Shown here: positions 23,990 through 33,920 of the stretch, one piece after another
Layout: each line of letters begins with the position of its first letter
Numbering within the stretch: the stretch's first letter is position 1
Assembly (NCBI GenBank): GCA_930367205.1
Contig: OV884015.1
Location: 3,224,001 to 3,288,000, forward strand
Source of the DNA: Acanthosoma haemorrhoidale
Taxonomy: Eukaryota > Arthropoda > Insecta > Hemiptera > Acanthosomatidae
DNA length: 64,000 bases
Direction: 5' to 3'
The notes under the pieces: generated by a model
Databases searched by the model: none
What the model was told of the DNA's origin: nothing
The model's input: only the letters and a program-made list of their open reading frames with translations
Program-made: the position numbers and the translations under genes

Positions 23990-24710
23990 ACAACTGTGAT
24001 CATTCTCCTTTATGAGGCTGGAAGGGTCCTCGCCAGACCTCTTCCCTATAAAAACACAGTTAGTTAGTCAGCCACTGTTAGTAGTTAGTTAATCATATTC
24101 GGAGATTGGTTAATATTCTATACATAACTAATACAATGAGAGTTAGTGACAAAAGGATTAAAGTTAAATTGTCTGTCGAAGAGAGGAATCGTTGACCCTT
24201 AGACCGGTGGAACTCCTTCAAGTATTGACTAGCCGTGGGATAGCACTAGACTAGTGGGAGAGGCACAATGGGCATCCAGATGGAACTATTTCACAGTTGG
24301 ATTTCCAATCAATTCTTCTGTGCTTCTTCGCCAGTGTTGTCGGTTCCAGGATGTACTCCTGGAGATTGATGCCCCCCCCCCGTCATACCAAACGGTTCGA
24401 TACTAGTTACAGATATCCTGATGGTTTATTTCGAGGCGGTGGTGTGGTCAGTAATCGGAAGAGACTTGCTCAGCCCTAGGAATAAGCCCCCCAAGAAGAA
24501 ATTAGATTCCTTTGGTTCAAACTGGACTCCTTAGCCTAAGACAGTGGACTCCTTAGCCTAAGACAGTGGACTCCTTAGCCTAAGATAGTGGTGGCAGTGT
24601 ACACTTAAAGATGTTTATATTTTCCTTACTATTTGATTAGGTTAGGAATTAGTTAGTTTTAAGGTTGATCAAAAAGGTGAGCCCCATCACCTTTATTAGT
24701 CAGTTTAGTC
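23990..24710 (+). mobile_element. Composite non-autonomous element: TATA promoter, 22 bp repeats, 3' hairpin
   Basis: A TATAAAAA box at 24047-24054 sits in a GC-balanced context. About 80 bp downstream an ATG at 24136 opens a 20-codon Lys/Arg-rich frame that stops at TGA. Three 22 bp direct repeats follow (24524-24589), then the hairpin GGTGA-GCCCCA-TCACC, extended here to an 8 bp stem (24673-24694). The same hairpin ends the two LINE derivatives at 7368-8324 and 30030-30985 in the corresponding orientation. I infer a deletion derivative that keeps promoter and 3' tail. The outer boundaries are approximate and no coding remnant of reverse transcriptase is visible. An LTR origin is the alternative. 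Confidence 0.4.
24524..24589. repeat. Three 22 bp direct repeats
   Basis: Unit beginning GGACTCCTTAGCCTAAGACA, three copies head to tail, the last with one C-to-T difference. Part of the composite element. Confidence 0.93.
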
Positions 24711-25089
24711 CAGTCATGAATAATGTATATCATTATACTTGTTTATTCATTATATAATTTTTATAAAATAACAAAACCTGTATATAATGTAGCGATGCTA
24801 CAGGAAATACAAAAATAATTTTTGTAAATAGATTCGCCTGAGGATCTATAATTATATATGTAATTATCTGTAAATTTAAAGGGGCTAGGGGAAAAAAAAA
24901 AAAAATTTACTATTTGACTACTGGAAGTGACAGGATAAATGTTCAAAGATTAAATAACTTGCTAAGCCCTCTATTTAATTTATATTTGTTTCAAATAATA
25001 CAATTTAGATACTTGTATGCATAATCGTTGACTGTTTAAATTTTTAGTTTGTGTTTGGAAATAGCTGCTATTTAGAGAAGTGTATATTT

Positions 25090-25440
25090 GCTCCGCTGTA
25101 GAACAATTGACGGCAGCCCCCCCCCTCCCTACTCTTAAACTGGAAAATAGCCGAGCCCTGAGTTGATTGCCCGCCGCCGTTTTGTTTCATATTTTTCAAA
25201 TTGGTTTCCTGAGGGGGGCCGTGCCACCCCCATCCTTCGCCTCCCGATCGTGATCCGATTTGCTTCCCCTTCCCCCAGCGCCTCCTTCATTTAAATAGCT
25301 TCCACCCTCCTCGGTCTATTTAGAGAAAGCGATTATTGTCTTTGCCTGTTAGCGCCAGAGTTCATTCCATTTGTCACTCTTCACTGTTGTGTCAGTCGTT
25401 ATTGAGAATTTGCATTCGGCTAAGTGACTCCACGGTAACC
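25090..25440. promoter_or_regulatory. GC-balanced island 0.5 kb upstream of the third dac exon
   Basis: Unique block with GC-rich words (GCCCGCCGCCG, CCTCCCGATCG) and a poly-C run near 25118. Position inside a dac intron and composition suggest a regulatory element. No decisive motif. Confidence 0.2.
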
Positions 25441-25944
25441 TAATATAGTCTTCTCCAGGCTATGTTTGTGCCCTTAATGCTGTTTGGAAATGGTTTAAAT
25501 CTTCTTTTTTTTTGGTTTAAGGATAAACTTAGAGTGACGCTATAAGAAAACCACTGGGTATTTATGACCAAAACCCTCTTCAGTTATTGTAAATTTCCCC
25601 AAGATAAAAATTACTTAACATTGAACCAAACGGAATGTCAATGATTGTTTGAGGCTAACTAAACAAGGCTTGAAGAGTTTCTGAGCCAAAATAGACAACA
25701 TGCAAGGCGTAGTACTAGCTGAAATTCTTTTCCTTCAACTTCTTCCCTCAAATCGTGTCTTCTAGTTTTCATTTTCATTGTTTATTCGTTCACGGTTGTT
25801 CTGGTGTCTTTCTCTATATTCATCCGCTATTCCGCCCTCAGGAGGGAACACATAAAACTGATACCTACGTTAAAAAATTTTAGCTTGATTATTTTAATTT
25901 TGTACAGATTTATTTTATAATTAAGTATTTTTTTATTGTTGCAG

Positions 25945-26022
25945 AATCCTTGGCCCAGGAATTGGAACTGGAGAGGAAATCGAGGCAGCAACAAGCCGAG
26001 CGGGACAAGTCTCCTCTTCAAG
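25945..26022 (+). CDS. dac: dachshund exon: second short C-terminal helix
   Basis: 78 bp, phase 1 both ends, acceptor GTTGCAG and donor GTGAAT. Joined to the previous exon it reads ESLAQELELERKSRQQQAER followed by DKSPLQ. This Glu/Arg/Gln-rich helix directly follows the FWQNYS motif in insect Dac proteins, so order and phase both support the call. If the 111 bp downstream intron were retained, the frame would end after about a dozen extra codons, giving a truncated isoform without the terminal YYKNSVLF motif. Confidence 0.85.
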
Positions 26023-26127
26023 GTGAATATTTAAATAATATAAGTAAATATAATATTTGAATGGACAGTTAAATAGCCTTTCTGTAGCCTGCTATAGTAA
26101 TTTCTTGTATTGACATAGTTTGTTTGT

Positions 26128-26133
26128 TAGCAG
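26128..26133 (+). promoter_or_regulatory. dac: NAGNAG tandem splice acceptor of last dac exon
   Basis: TAGCAG preceded by a T/G-rich tract. Both AGs preserve the reading frame. Tandem acceptors of this type commonly produce isoforms differing by one residue. Confidence 0.7.
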
Positions 26134-26186
26134 AAGCCCGGCCCGGCTACTACAAGAACTCTGTGCTCTTCAGCAGCGCCACTTAA
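26134..26186 (+). CDS. dac: dachshund terminal coding exon with stop codon
   Basis: 53 bp of coding sequence after a 111 bp intron, completing the protein with EARPGYYKNSVLFSSAT and TAA (26184-26186). The YYKNSVLF..AT ending matches what I know of insect Dac termini. The acceptor is a tandem NAGNAG (TAG at 26128-26130, CAG at 26131-26133). Use of the upstream AG would add three bases and change E to AE without shifting frame. I chose the downstream CAG because CAG is the stronger acceptor. In all, the four exons give about 166 readable residues of the Dac C-terminus. Confidence 0.85.
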
Positions 26187-26739
26187 GCCGGAGGATCTCT
26201 CATCACCGCCATCATCACTGGCCGTAGTATTAGCTTCATCACAGCATATTTACTATGTTTAATATTTATTATATATAGGACAAGTGTGTGAAAGTGACTC
26301 GTGTGCCAGGCGATTCGAACGCACCTTACACGTCCAAGCCTGGAACGTTCCACAATGAACAAGTTGTTTTTCTCTATTGTAAAATAGCATTTAGTTTCAT
26401 ATAAATAATTATAAATATTAGAAGTATATATAAATATAAAAAACAGTATAAATAAATACAAAAAAATTAAATAATAATAATAATAAAGGTTATGAATCAT
26501 TAGTAATAATGATGTGACTTAGCTTCGAAAAAAGTTGAGCACGAAAAATGATTTTAGCGTAATTTGTATCTGTACATTGTTCCATTGTATTTATTAACCG
26601 GGGGGTTATTTATTCCCAAAATATAAAAAACAACAAAAAAAACAGCACAAATTGTTTGCCATTGTGTTACACTACATTTTTTATTTTTTAATTATTATTA
26701 TTATCATTGATTCTTTATATAAATATATATAAACTTTTT

Positions 26740-26745
26740 AATAAA
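26740..26745 (+). terminator. dac: Proximal poly(A) signal of dac
   Basis: Canonical AATAAA, 554 bases after the stop codon, with a GT-rich downstream element (TGTGTT) 20 bases later. Confidence 0.55.
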
Positions 26746-27832
26746 GGTTTATTCAAAATGTGTTATTTATTCGACGGCATTCATTATTTATTGTAATATT
26801 GTGTTTGAAGATGTCATATGTTTAAGTCTGTTATAGTTTATAGTGATAGGTTGTACTCATAGACAAAGACCCAATAGTCTTCTGAAATAGGATCACTGAT
26901 CTTTAGCCGGGGAGCCAGTTATACCACGCGTTCATTTTTCATTTCGGTATTCTTATACTATGCAGATTTACTTTTTATTCAGGGGTAGAGGTGTGAACCG
27001 GCTTGTGGTTTTATACTTTATATATGTAATGGTATCGTATATAAACTGGGTGTACATACATATTATGTTCATCGTATGTGGTAGGTAGTGTGATGCCGAT
27101 AGTGTACGTAAAGGAAGATGGTTTGCATAGTGTACATTGTTCAAGGGGCATTATTCACCCTTGTCTACTTAGTTGTACCTTTTTGTATTTACAGCCTCGA
27201 GTGTGTATTGTGTCCTTAGTATTTGTCATAGCTACAACACAACTTATCGTATTGTCAAGTGTACATACAGCTAATGTCAGTTTCTTAACAAACATTAAAC
27301 AAAAATATTTCCTAGGCGTTCAATAAGGATTTCAAAAACAAAATAAGAAATGTCATGATTTGTATTCGAAATTTCTATTGATCAATCCATCGGATGTACA
27401 GATTCCAACCGCCAATGGGTCTATGTGTTATTTTATACATAACTATAAATATATATTATTATGAATGTATAGCGGAAATAATTATGTACATAGCACTGCG
27501 TAGAACTTAACTTATCATATGTTTTTTGGGCTCCAGTCTCATCAACGATAGAACACATTTTTATATTTTTAAGAACTGATAAAATTATGTTATTGTCCTA
27601 TTTTGTATGTTCCTCTATTTTTTTCGTGTTGTTTTTTTGATTCGACTGTACGTAGAGAATCATTAGATATGTTTATTTTATTGTATTTTTTTTTGTTCAC
27701 TGCGTCATGAGCGGATGTGTACTTAATGTATTTGTTAAGGCTGGTGTTCGCCCGATCCAAGATAAATGTAATATAAAATATATAAAGGAATTGTACTCTT
27801 CCTGTGATTTATTTATTTATCACCCTTACCTT

Positions 27833-27838
27833 AATAAA
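27833..27838 (+). terminator. dac: Candidate distal poly(A) signal of dac
   Basis: Canonical AATAAA at the end of the T-rich 3' region, about 1.65 kb after the stop. Downstream GT-richness is weak. Confidence 0.35.
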
Positions 27839-27859
27839 TTATTCAGCTTCTAAAATTAA

Positions 27860-29178
27860 ACCTAATATATTTTTATTGATATTTCAAGAAGCTTTTTTAG
27901 AAGAGGCGAGTTAACGGATTTGTCGGGGAATCGGCTTAGCCTAGTGAAAAAGGGATGCTAGGGTGGTCTTGTGTTGAGTGTATTATTGGAGAACTGGTGG
28001 TCTTCACTTTTTGTCCCAATAGTTCATAAAAGTGCTAACACATATTATTAATAGTGACTTTATCATCTTTGATTAAATAAAGGACTGGGTCCTTAGCCAT
28101 AGGCACGGCTAATAACCACGGAATATGCTCATGTTTGCAGCCTCATCAACGGCTGCCGGTGACAGAGTGGGATAATGGAATAGCGTTGAGGTCGTCGGTT
28201 CTTCGAGGTAGCAATCTAATAACATCTCACAGGAGGATCCAACCTGCTCCGGAGAATAAACACAATTGACAGACTACATAACTATGTATAGAGAATAAAC
28301 AAGAACAGAAAATAAATGGATGACTTTAGGGAATGTGAAAATAAAAGAAGATAAATGGTGTGGAGAGCAGAAGACACTGGCGGAGATCCGGAACCAATCC
28401 GACCACTCACGGAGCAATTTTAGTTATCTTTTCATTCATTTCTCTTTGTTTGCTTTTTCTCTACTTTTTTCTTCCTTCTTTCTCATCATCAGCTTCTCCT
28501 CTGGTGAGCGATCAATTTAAATTACGCGCTCTAATAGGCATCTGTAACAAAATGGTAGATCTGGTACTTTCTCCAGAGTTCATACAATAACTAATGGCAT
28601 TGTCCTTCTGCACCAATTAAGATGAGTCAGCTGGAAAATTTATATTTCCCACAGCTGCATAGATTCGGATTTTATTGGCGAAAATGTTGGTGATTTCAAT
28701 AAACATTTATTCATAATCCCATGTTAGATGACAGTAAGCCCGTGCATGACCTTGTTGTTATTACAACAACAACTTTATTAGGATAAAATTACAATTTGCC
28801 ACATTGGGCAACAAGTAATTGTGACAAATGTTTTCATCCACACCATATTTACAATTTTCATTCATCGCTCACTCGTACATTATTTACAAACAGCCCAGAG
28901 ACCTCCCAAATCCACATGGTTGTCACTTCCCTAGCATGCGAAAGAAGAAGCGGAGTCTTGGGAAGTCCCACACGCTCCTCCGTCAGTCGCGTCACTGGAT
29001 AAGAGCCAGAAGAGGCTGACCAAGAGCACGAGAGTCACAGACGCTCAGGACATGATTGGAGAAAATGTCCATTGCCAGGACTGTTACGCATTTATAGCGG
29101 GTCATGAGGCCACTGCCGTTTTAGTTTCCGAGGAGATTATAGGGATGAGTGGTGCAGTGCAATGACTGTGCTAGAGGA
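27860..29178. other. Noncoding DNA downstream of dac
   Basis: No gene recognised. A basic 23-codon open segment starting at an ATG near 28937 lies in a locally GC-balanced patch (28900-29060) but has no recognisable domain. Confidence 0.45.
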
Positions 29179-29364
29179 TTAGGGTGGTTGGAGCTTAAGT
29201 ATAACTTCGTAAATTAGTAATTTGTTTTCTATTGAGAGATGGGGTGTCCTTTGAAGTAGTCTGTACAGTTGTCCGAAGCACCTGTTAAGTTTTTGTGTTA
29301 TTAGCCTTGTTGTAATTATGGTTATGGCTTTGAAATAGTTATCACGCCTCGAATTTAGTATCAT
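29179..29364 (-). pseudogene. Non-LTR reverse transcriptase scrap
   Basis: The frame contains LNRCFGQLYRLLQRTPHLSI followed by ENKLLIYEVILK. This is the characteristic run into the thumb of Jockey-group reverse transcriptases (small polar helix, LS..NKLLIYK..L.P). The family match ends at LK, after which the frame reads into LQPP and a stop. There is no palm or endonuclease. The sequence differs from the other RT remnants in this window, so it belongs to another LINE family. Confidence 0.55.
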
Positions 29365-29620
29365 TCAAAGGAGTATGTATTTGGCACAAAGCAATAGATG
29401 AATTTATTTTAGTAAGAATGGTTTTATTGAGGAAATAATCAAGTACGGATAGGACAGCGCCTTGATTTAAACATATAAATACATTAAAATGAGTCTAAAA
29501 CTGAATTTTTATATCCACGTGACATTATCCCGTGACCTCATTTGACTAAAACAGGAACAAGACCCTTGGCGTTTGCTCCTCAAAATTTATTGAATTTCTC
29601 TTGAGTTTAAAGGTCTTGAA

Positions 29621-29908
29621 CATGTTAAAGAACATCCTTCCTCTCAATATACGGTAGATTGGTACGGGCATGTTAAAGAACAGCCTTCCTCTCAATATAC
29701 GGTAGATTGGTACGGACATGTTAAAGAACAGCCTTCCTCTCAATATACGGTAGATTGGTACGGACATGTTAAAGAACAGCCTTCCTCTCAATATACGGTA
29801 GATTGGTACGGACATGTTAAAGAACAGCCTTCCTCTCAATATACGGTAGATTGGTACGGACATGTTAAAGAACAGCCTTCCTCTCAATATACGGTAGATT
29901 GGTACGGA
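29621..29908. repeat. 48 bp minisatellite, six units
   Basis: Six head-to-tail copies starting CATGTTAAAGAACA, at 29621, 29669, 29717, 29765, 29813 and 29861, with a partial seventh. Copy 1 differs from the others by a T in place of G (AACATCC) and by a G at its end. As the period is a multiple of three, the - strand is open across it (repeat peptide MSVPIYRILRGRLFFN), but nothing else supports coding. Confidence 0.95.
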
Positions 29909-30029
29909 CATGCATTGTTAGAAAATATAATATAACACATTAAAGTAATTTGGTCAAGATAGTTGACCTCCGTTTTTAATAAATAATGGTGAAATACTGC
30001 CGGAACCCTGGAGCCCCTTGCCACTGCCT

Positions 30030-30985
30030 CTAACTTATTGGTTTACTATCCCAATGTTACAAATTCCTATTACATTTAACTATTCATTTTTATTTTTATT
30101 TAGATCCCCAGTTTGAGATGCAGTGATAAATTTGGCGATGTCATAAGATTCGATTTAGCTTAAGCCGGTAGGACTGTGCTCTTGCTTGAGTTATTTGAGC
30201 GTGGAGAAAAACAGAGCATTTGGCGAAAAAAGACAGAATAGCTTTATGAGAAAGATTTGATCTGGATGGATCCAAAAAAAAAACCTTCCAGTTCTATAAA
30301 GGTAACGCGGTCTTTTTTTTCGGAGCACAGTTACGGCATATATACTGTTCTGCTTTATTTAGTAGTAATTAACATAAATTTTCATAAAATTATTACTACA
30401 ACCATTTATTACCGTGAATAATGCGTCTCAAGCTATTGATCTACAAGAGCATACTCAGGCCCACTCTGCTGTATGGTGACCGCTTTTTCGTATCTGACGT
30501 ATACGACAGCTCGGCTACTCCAACAATTCCAAAACGGTATACTGATGGAAGTGGTCAGAGGTAGTTCGTTCGAGCAGCGGAGCAACAGTGAGCTTCACGA
30601 GATCTTTGAGCTGCCTACGGTGGATGAATTCAACGTAGACATATCAAATTTTTCGACTCCCTGCATTACTTGACAAACCCGGTGTTTAACACGATAACCC
30701 CCGCTCCGTTCCCCCATCGATGGCAGGACGCTGTCGCGGCTGGAACGCTTTAGTCTTAGGTTCTAGGTTTAGGTTTTGTTTTGTAAGTTTTTCTCCCATT
30801 TTTTAAACTGAAGGTGAGCCCCATCACCTAGATTTGTATTCATGTTATTTCCTATTAACGTCAATCTGATTTATGTAACCCAACCGCCTTCAAATGCATC
30901 CGCGCATAGCGGAAAGACGAGAAAATTTGTCAATTTTTCTGTTCATATTTTTACATTATATTAAATTCAAGGGGTTTAGGGAAAA
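30030..30985 (+). mobile_element. Internally deleted non-LTR retrotransposon derivative, copy B
   Basis: Inverted partner of 7368-8324, alignable end to end from CTAACTTATTGG to the A/T-rich tail after GGGGTTTAGGG. It has the same architecture: a noncoding 5' part of about 390 bp, the RT thumb/C-terminal scrap (30424-30673), then a 3' UTR with GGTGA-GCCCCA-TCACC (30813-30828). Scattered substitutions and small indels separate the copies (for example TGACC versus TGCACC in the RT part). The tail merges into a (TA)n run. A 13-base word AAGACGAGAAAAT occurs at 30913 inside the element and again at 31007 just outside. Confidence 0.75.
30424..30673 (+). pseudogene. Reverse transcriptase C-terminal fragment in copy B
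   Basis: Starts at RLKLLIYKSILRPTLLYG. It then loses one base relative to copy A and shares with copy A the frameshift after the T-run. It resumes as LTYTTARLLQQFQNGIL, the LHEIFELPT motif and a TGA at 30671-30673. Confidence 0.65.
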
Positions 30986-31005
30986 ATATATATATATATA
31001 TATAA
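30986..31005. repeat. (TA)n run at the 3' end of copy B
   Basis: About ten TA dinucleotides directly after the element, consistent with a simple-repeat LINE tail or later expansion. Confidence 0.85.
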
Positions 31006-33589
31006 TAAGACGAGAAAATACAGATTTCCTCTGGAGCAAGGACTGATCAAGTGAAGACGAAAGAGCGAGAGTAGCGATAGTTAAGATTCGCGTTAGAGTA
31101 ATTAAGACGAAGACAGGCTCCTTAGATGAAGGGAGGTAATGATACGCTGTGCAACATACAAACTTGCACTTCACAGTTTAACCCTGCTCATGTGTTCTAT
31201 GTAGTAAAATGTCGTAATGGTGGGATAAACCTTGTTCATTTATTGTCAAACTTCAGGCCTATTTATAATTTTACGTTCTGATATTTTTCTCATAGGTAAT
31301 CTCTAAGTTATATCAAATGGTTTATCCCTTTTTTTCATTCCAAACAATCCAAAAATCTCAACAGATCTATGTTAATTTTAACAATTTCGCGCTGAAGTAA
31401 ATCTGTTTTAAGCATTCCCACCTGAATTGGATTCTATTTAATAAATTATCTATATTCTAAATTAAACAATTTAATTCTAAACTTATTTTGTAAACGAGTT
31501 TAACGCAAAAGCTTTAACGAGTTGGAGATTTGGCAAAGACACTGATCAGTAATTTCGACGAAAACATGAACTAACATGTGGCTTAGAGATGGTGGCTCAA
31601 GGAACCATTCAATTGTGTAAGTGTGAAAAGTTAGTTAGAAATGTCTGTTATGGGCAAAACTAACTTATGCTCATTTCATTATTCTATTGAGCAGCTTATC
31701 AATTCTGCAAAGTGCCATTGCCAAAGCTATAAGGCTCCTGGTCCAGTCAACTAACCTAAATAGAAAATACAAAAATATAATTGTTCAATTGACAAAATAG
31801 TTAGACTAATTACAAATCAATTAGGTTTTCTTCTAGTTAAACAGAGATCCTAGAAAGCTGATACCCACAGATGGGTGAGGACATACTTTTTCATAAAATA
31901 ATCGATTTCACTAATAAATTATTTCTGATCCATGATATGGAAAGCACAGATCTTCTGATCCTTATTAAAGAGGATTTGAGAGAGCCATCAATAGAAACCA
32001 CACATTGAGATCATTATGCTGCATAGTTACCTTATATGAGCCACTATTTATATTATATTATTTATTTTTACTTTTAGCCATATTTGCAATATTAATAAAC
32101 GAAATAAAAGCGAAGATAGAGAAAGTGATGACATGCATACTCTCCTCTTTTCTTCAGCCAAAAAAATGTAAATATGTAAAATATAAAAAAAAAAAAACAG
32201 CCACGCGTTAAATGACTTAAATAAATTATTTTTTTTATAATAATCAAATATCTAGTGTATTAATAAACAAGGTCAGAGAACAGACAGGAGACAGACAGAC
32301 AAATAAGCTAAAACTTAAGGCTTGGAGGTTTAGAAGAAAAAATCAGCAAAGGCTCAATGTAAATAATTGCTAGACAATGTAGATAATTATTGAATTGCTG
32401 TAATTTCATTAGAGGCAGAGCTAAAAGATAAGCATGCTTAGAGAGACAGGTCGAATAGCTTTGAAGAAAAGACTGCCCTGGGGCAGACAGGAAAATCCAG
32501 CGAAGATAGAAAATAAAAAAAGATATTATAAGAAGGGGTCCCATTGTGTATTGTGGCTACAGAGGCCGAGTACCCACAACAGAAATTCAATAACTTTGAC
32601 AATAACTGAAGCCCCTCTCAGAAACAAACACTGTGCCGTTAATTTAAAATATACGACATTATGAGAAATGACACAGAAGTATTGTACCCGGCCACTAGGT
32701 GATAACTTGCCTACTATCTTCAAAACTATCCGTAACCACCTTTTCTTATTTGTCATCAGGGATAGTTCATTTTTGTTTAAAATTTTCTTTATTTTCTTTT
32801 AAATAAAAAAAACTCTAATATAATTAATTCAAGAAAACTAAAATCTAAATGTCAACTTGTTTATTTATTTTCTTAAGCACGCTAGTTTACCTTTTAATCA
32901 CTAACAACTATCTCTTAACTAAATATAAGTGACATAAAAAACTTAGTATGTGAAAAAATAATATGGAGAGAGTGACTTAAATACTTACTAAAGCATTATG
33001 AAAAATACCTATTATTTTGAATGATCTTGATAACTGAAAATTGTCTTTTGGGAATTGACTAAAATATAGACGAACAGGCAGATTTTAAAATTATCTCAAA
33101 GAAGATAAATAGACCGTTTGTATTGCTGTTATTAAACACTTTTATTATTGTTAAGTATTTTTGGGTGTTACCGTATGAATTTCTAGTTAACAGTGACTTA
33201 ATAAAGGTTATAATGGAGAAAAGAAAGCGAATGAAAGTTAATAGGTACGGGGCCCATTTTTTCAGATATTTCCCGTTGATGTGCCTTTACCAAAATAAAT
33301 ATCTGCAAGGGAATAACTGCTGTTTTAGAGTTATAATTTCAGTTAGATATATATTACCTTTACTGGTACGTACTGCCCCAAGGGCTGTGACAACTGCAGT
33401 GAGCAGTGTTGCTACCTTTAACCTTTGTGCAACCCTCAAGGGACGGTTTCTTCCCTTCTTGTTCCTTAATGGTTGTAGGCTCTAATCCTGTAACCGTTGT
33501 CAAATATAAAAGTAAAAACAGTTGGATCCATCAAGAAGCTTTAAGCCTTTTTGATGGCGATTGAATCGTGTGCCAACCAAAGCCGAGTC
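31006..33589. other. Noncoding AT-rich DNA
   Basis: No gene, repeat array or transposon recognised. Scattered short frames are AT-driven and low complexity. Confidence 0.5.
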
Positions 33590-33920
33590 CCCGCTGAGTA
33601 CAGCCTATAGAATTACACATGTTTGAACAGACGGACCGTCGAGGAGGCTCTGTAATTACAATGATTACCACATAATCTCCCATTGAATATGTATCTTACC
33701 CGCTCTAATTAGAGATAATGCCGCCTTCTCTTCAATGTTATCTCTGATGAGATCCTTTTATTTCTCGGCTCTATTACTCGATTATTTATTGCCACAAGGC
33801 TCTGGACATCATTATCTCAATTCCGGCGCATTAAAGCTTCAAATTGGCAGCTTCAATTCTCTCTCTGTACCTCTCTCAGCTTTTAGACAAGAGCCAATTG
33901 TAACAAGAGTAACCGATTAA
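33590..33920. promoter_or_regulatory. Candidate enhancer downstream of dac with palindromic homeodomain site
   Basis: About 330 bp of unique, GC-balanced sequence. It contains a perfect 12 bp palindrome CTCTAATTAGAG (33703-33714), nearby TGTAATTACAATGATTACC (two further ATTA cores), and repeated GATAA/TTATC words. Clustered homeodomain and GATA-like sites in low-AT context, 6 kb past the longest plausible dac 3' UTR, suggest a developmental enhancer. No conservation test was possible. Confidence 0.3.

Larger units (their letters stand above)
15882..25944 (+). other. dac: dac intron of 10.1 kb
   Basis: From GTACTC at 15882 to GCAG ending at 25944. It is largely AT-rich. It contains a 33 bp duplication (17772-17837), GC-balanced islands near 19250-19640, 20770-21040 and 25090-25440, a possible SINE-like stretch near 22795-22910, and the composite element at about 23990-24710. 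Because both flanking junctions are phase 1, a symmetric micro-exon could be skipped over unseen, but I found no candidate. Confidence 0.8.
26187..27855 (+). other. dac: dac 3' UTR (short form to about 26765, long form to about 27855)
   Basis: Directly follows the TAA. AATAAA occurs at 26483-26488, 26740-26745 and 27833-27838. The second is followed within 20 bases by a GT-rich stretch and is the best proximal site. The stretch between 26765 and 27855 remains T-rich on this strand and free of repeats, with two perfect TGTANATA (Pumilio-type) sites (27051-27058, 27485-27492), as expected of an extended 3' UTR. The distal extent is inference. The small open frames here on both strands are not genes. 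Confidence 0.55.

Noticed and set aside
26183..26500. 105-codon - strand frame antisense to the dac 3' UTR
   Set aside because: Tyr/Ile/Phe-rich translation of AT-rich UTR; no support.
29621..29908. CRISPR-like array
   Set aside because: Units are directly contiguous with no unique spacers, and the genome is eukaryotic; the same applies to the arrays at 42011 and 44289.
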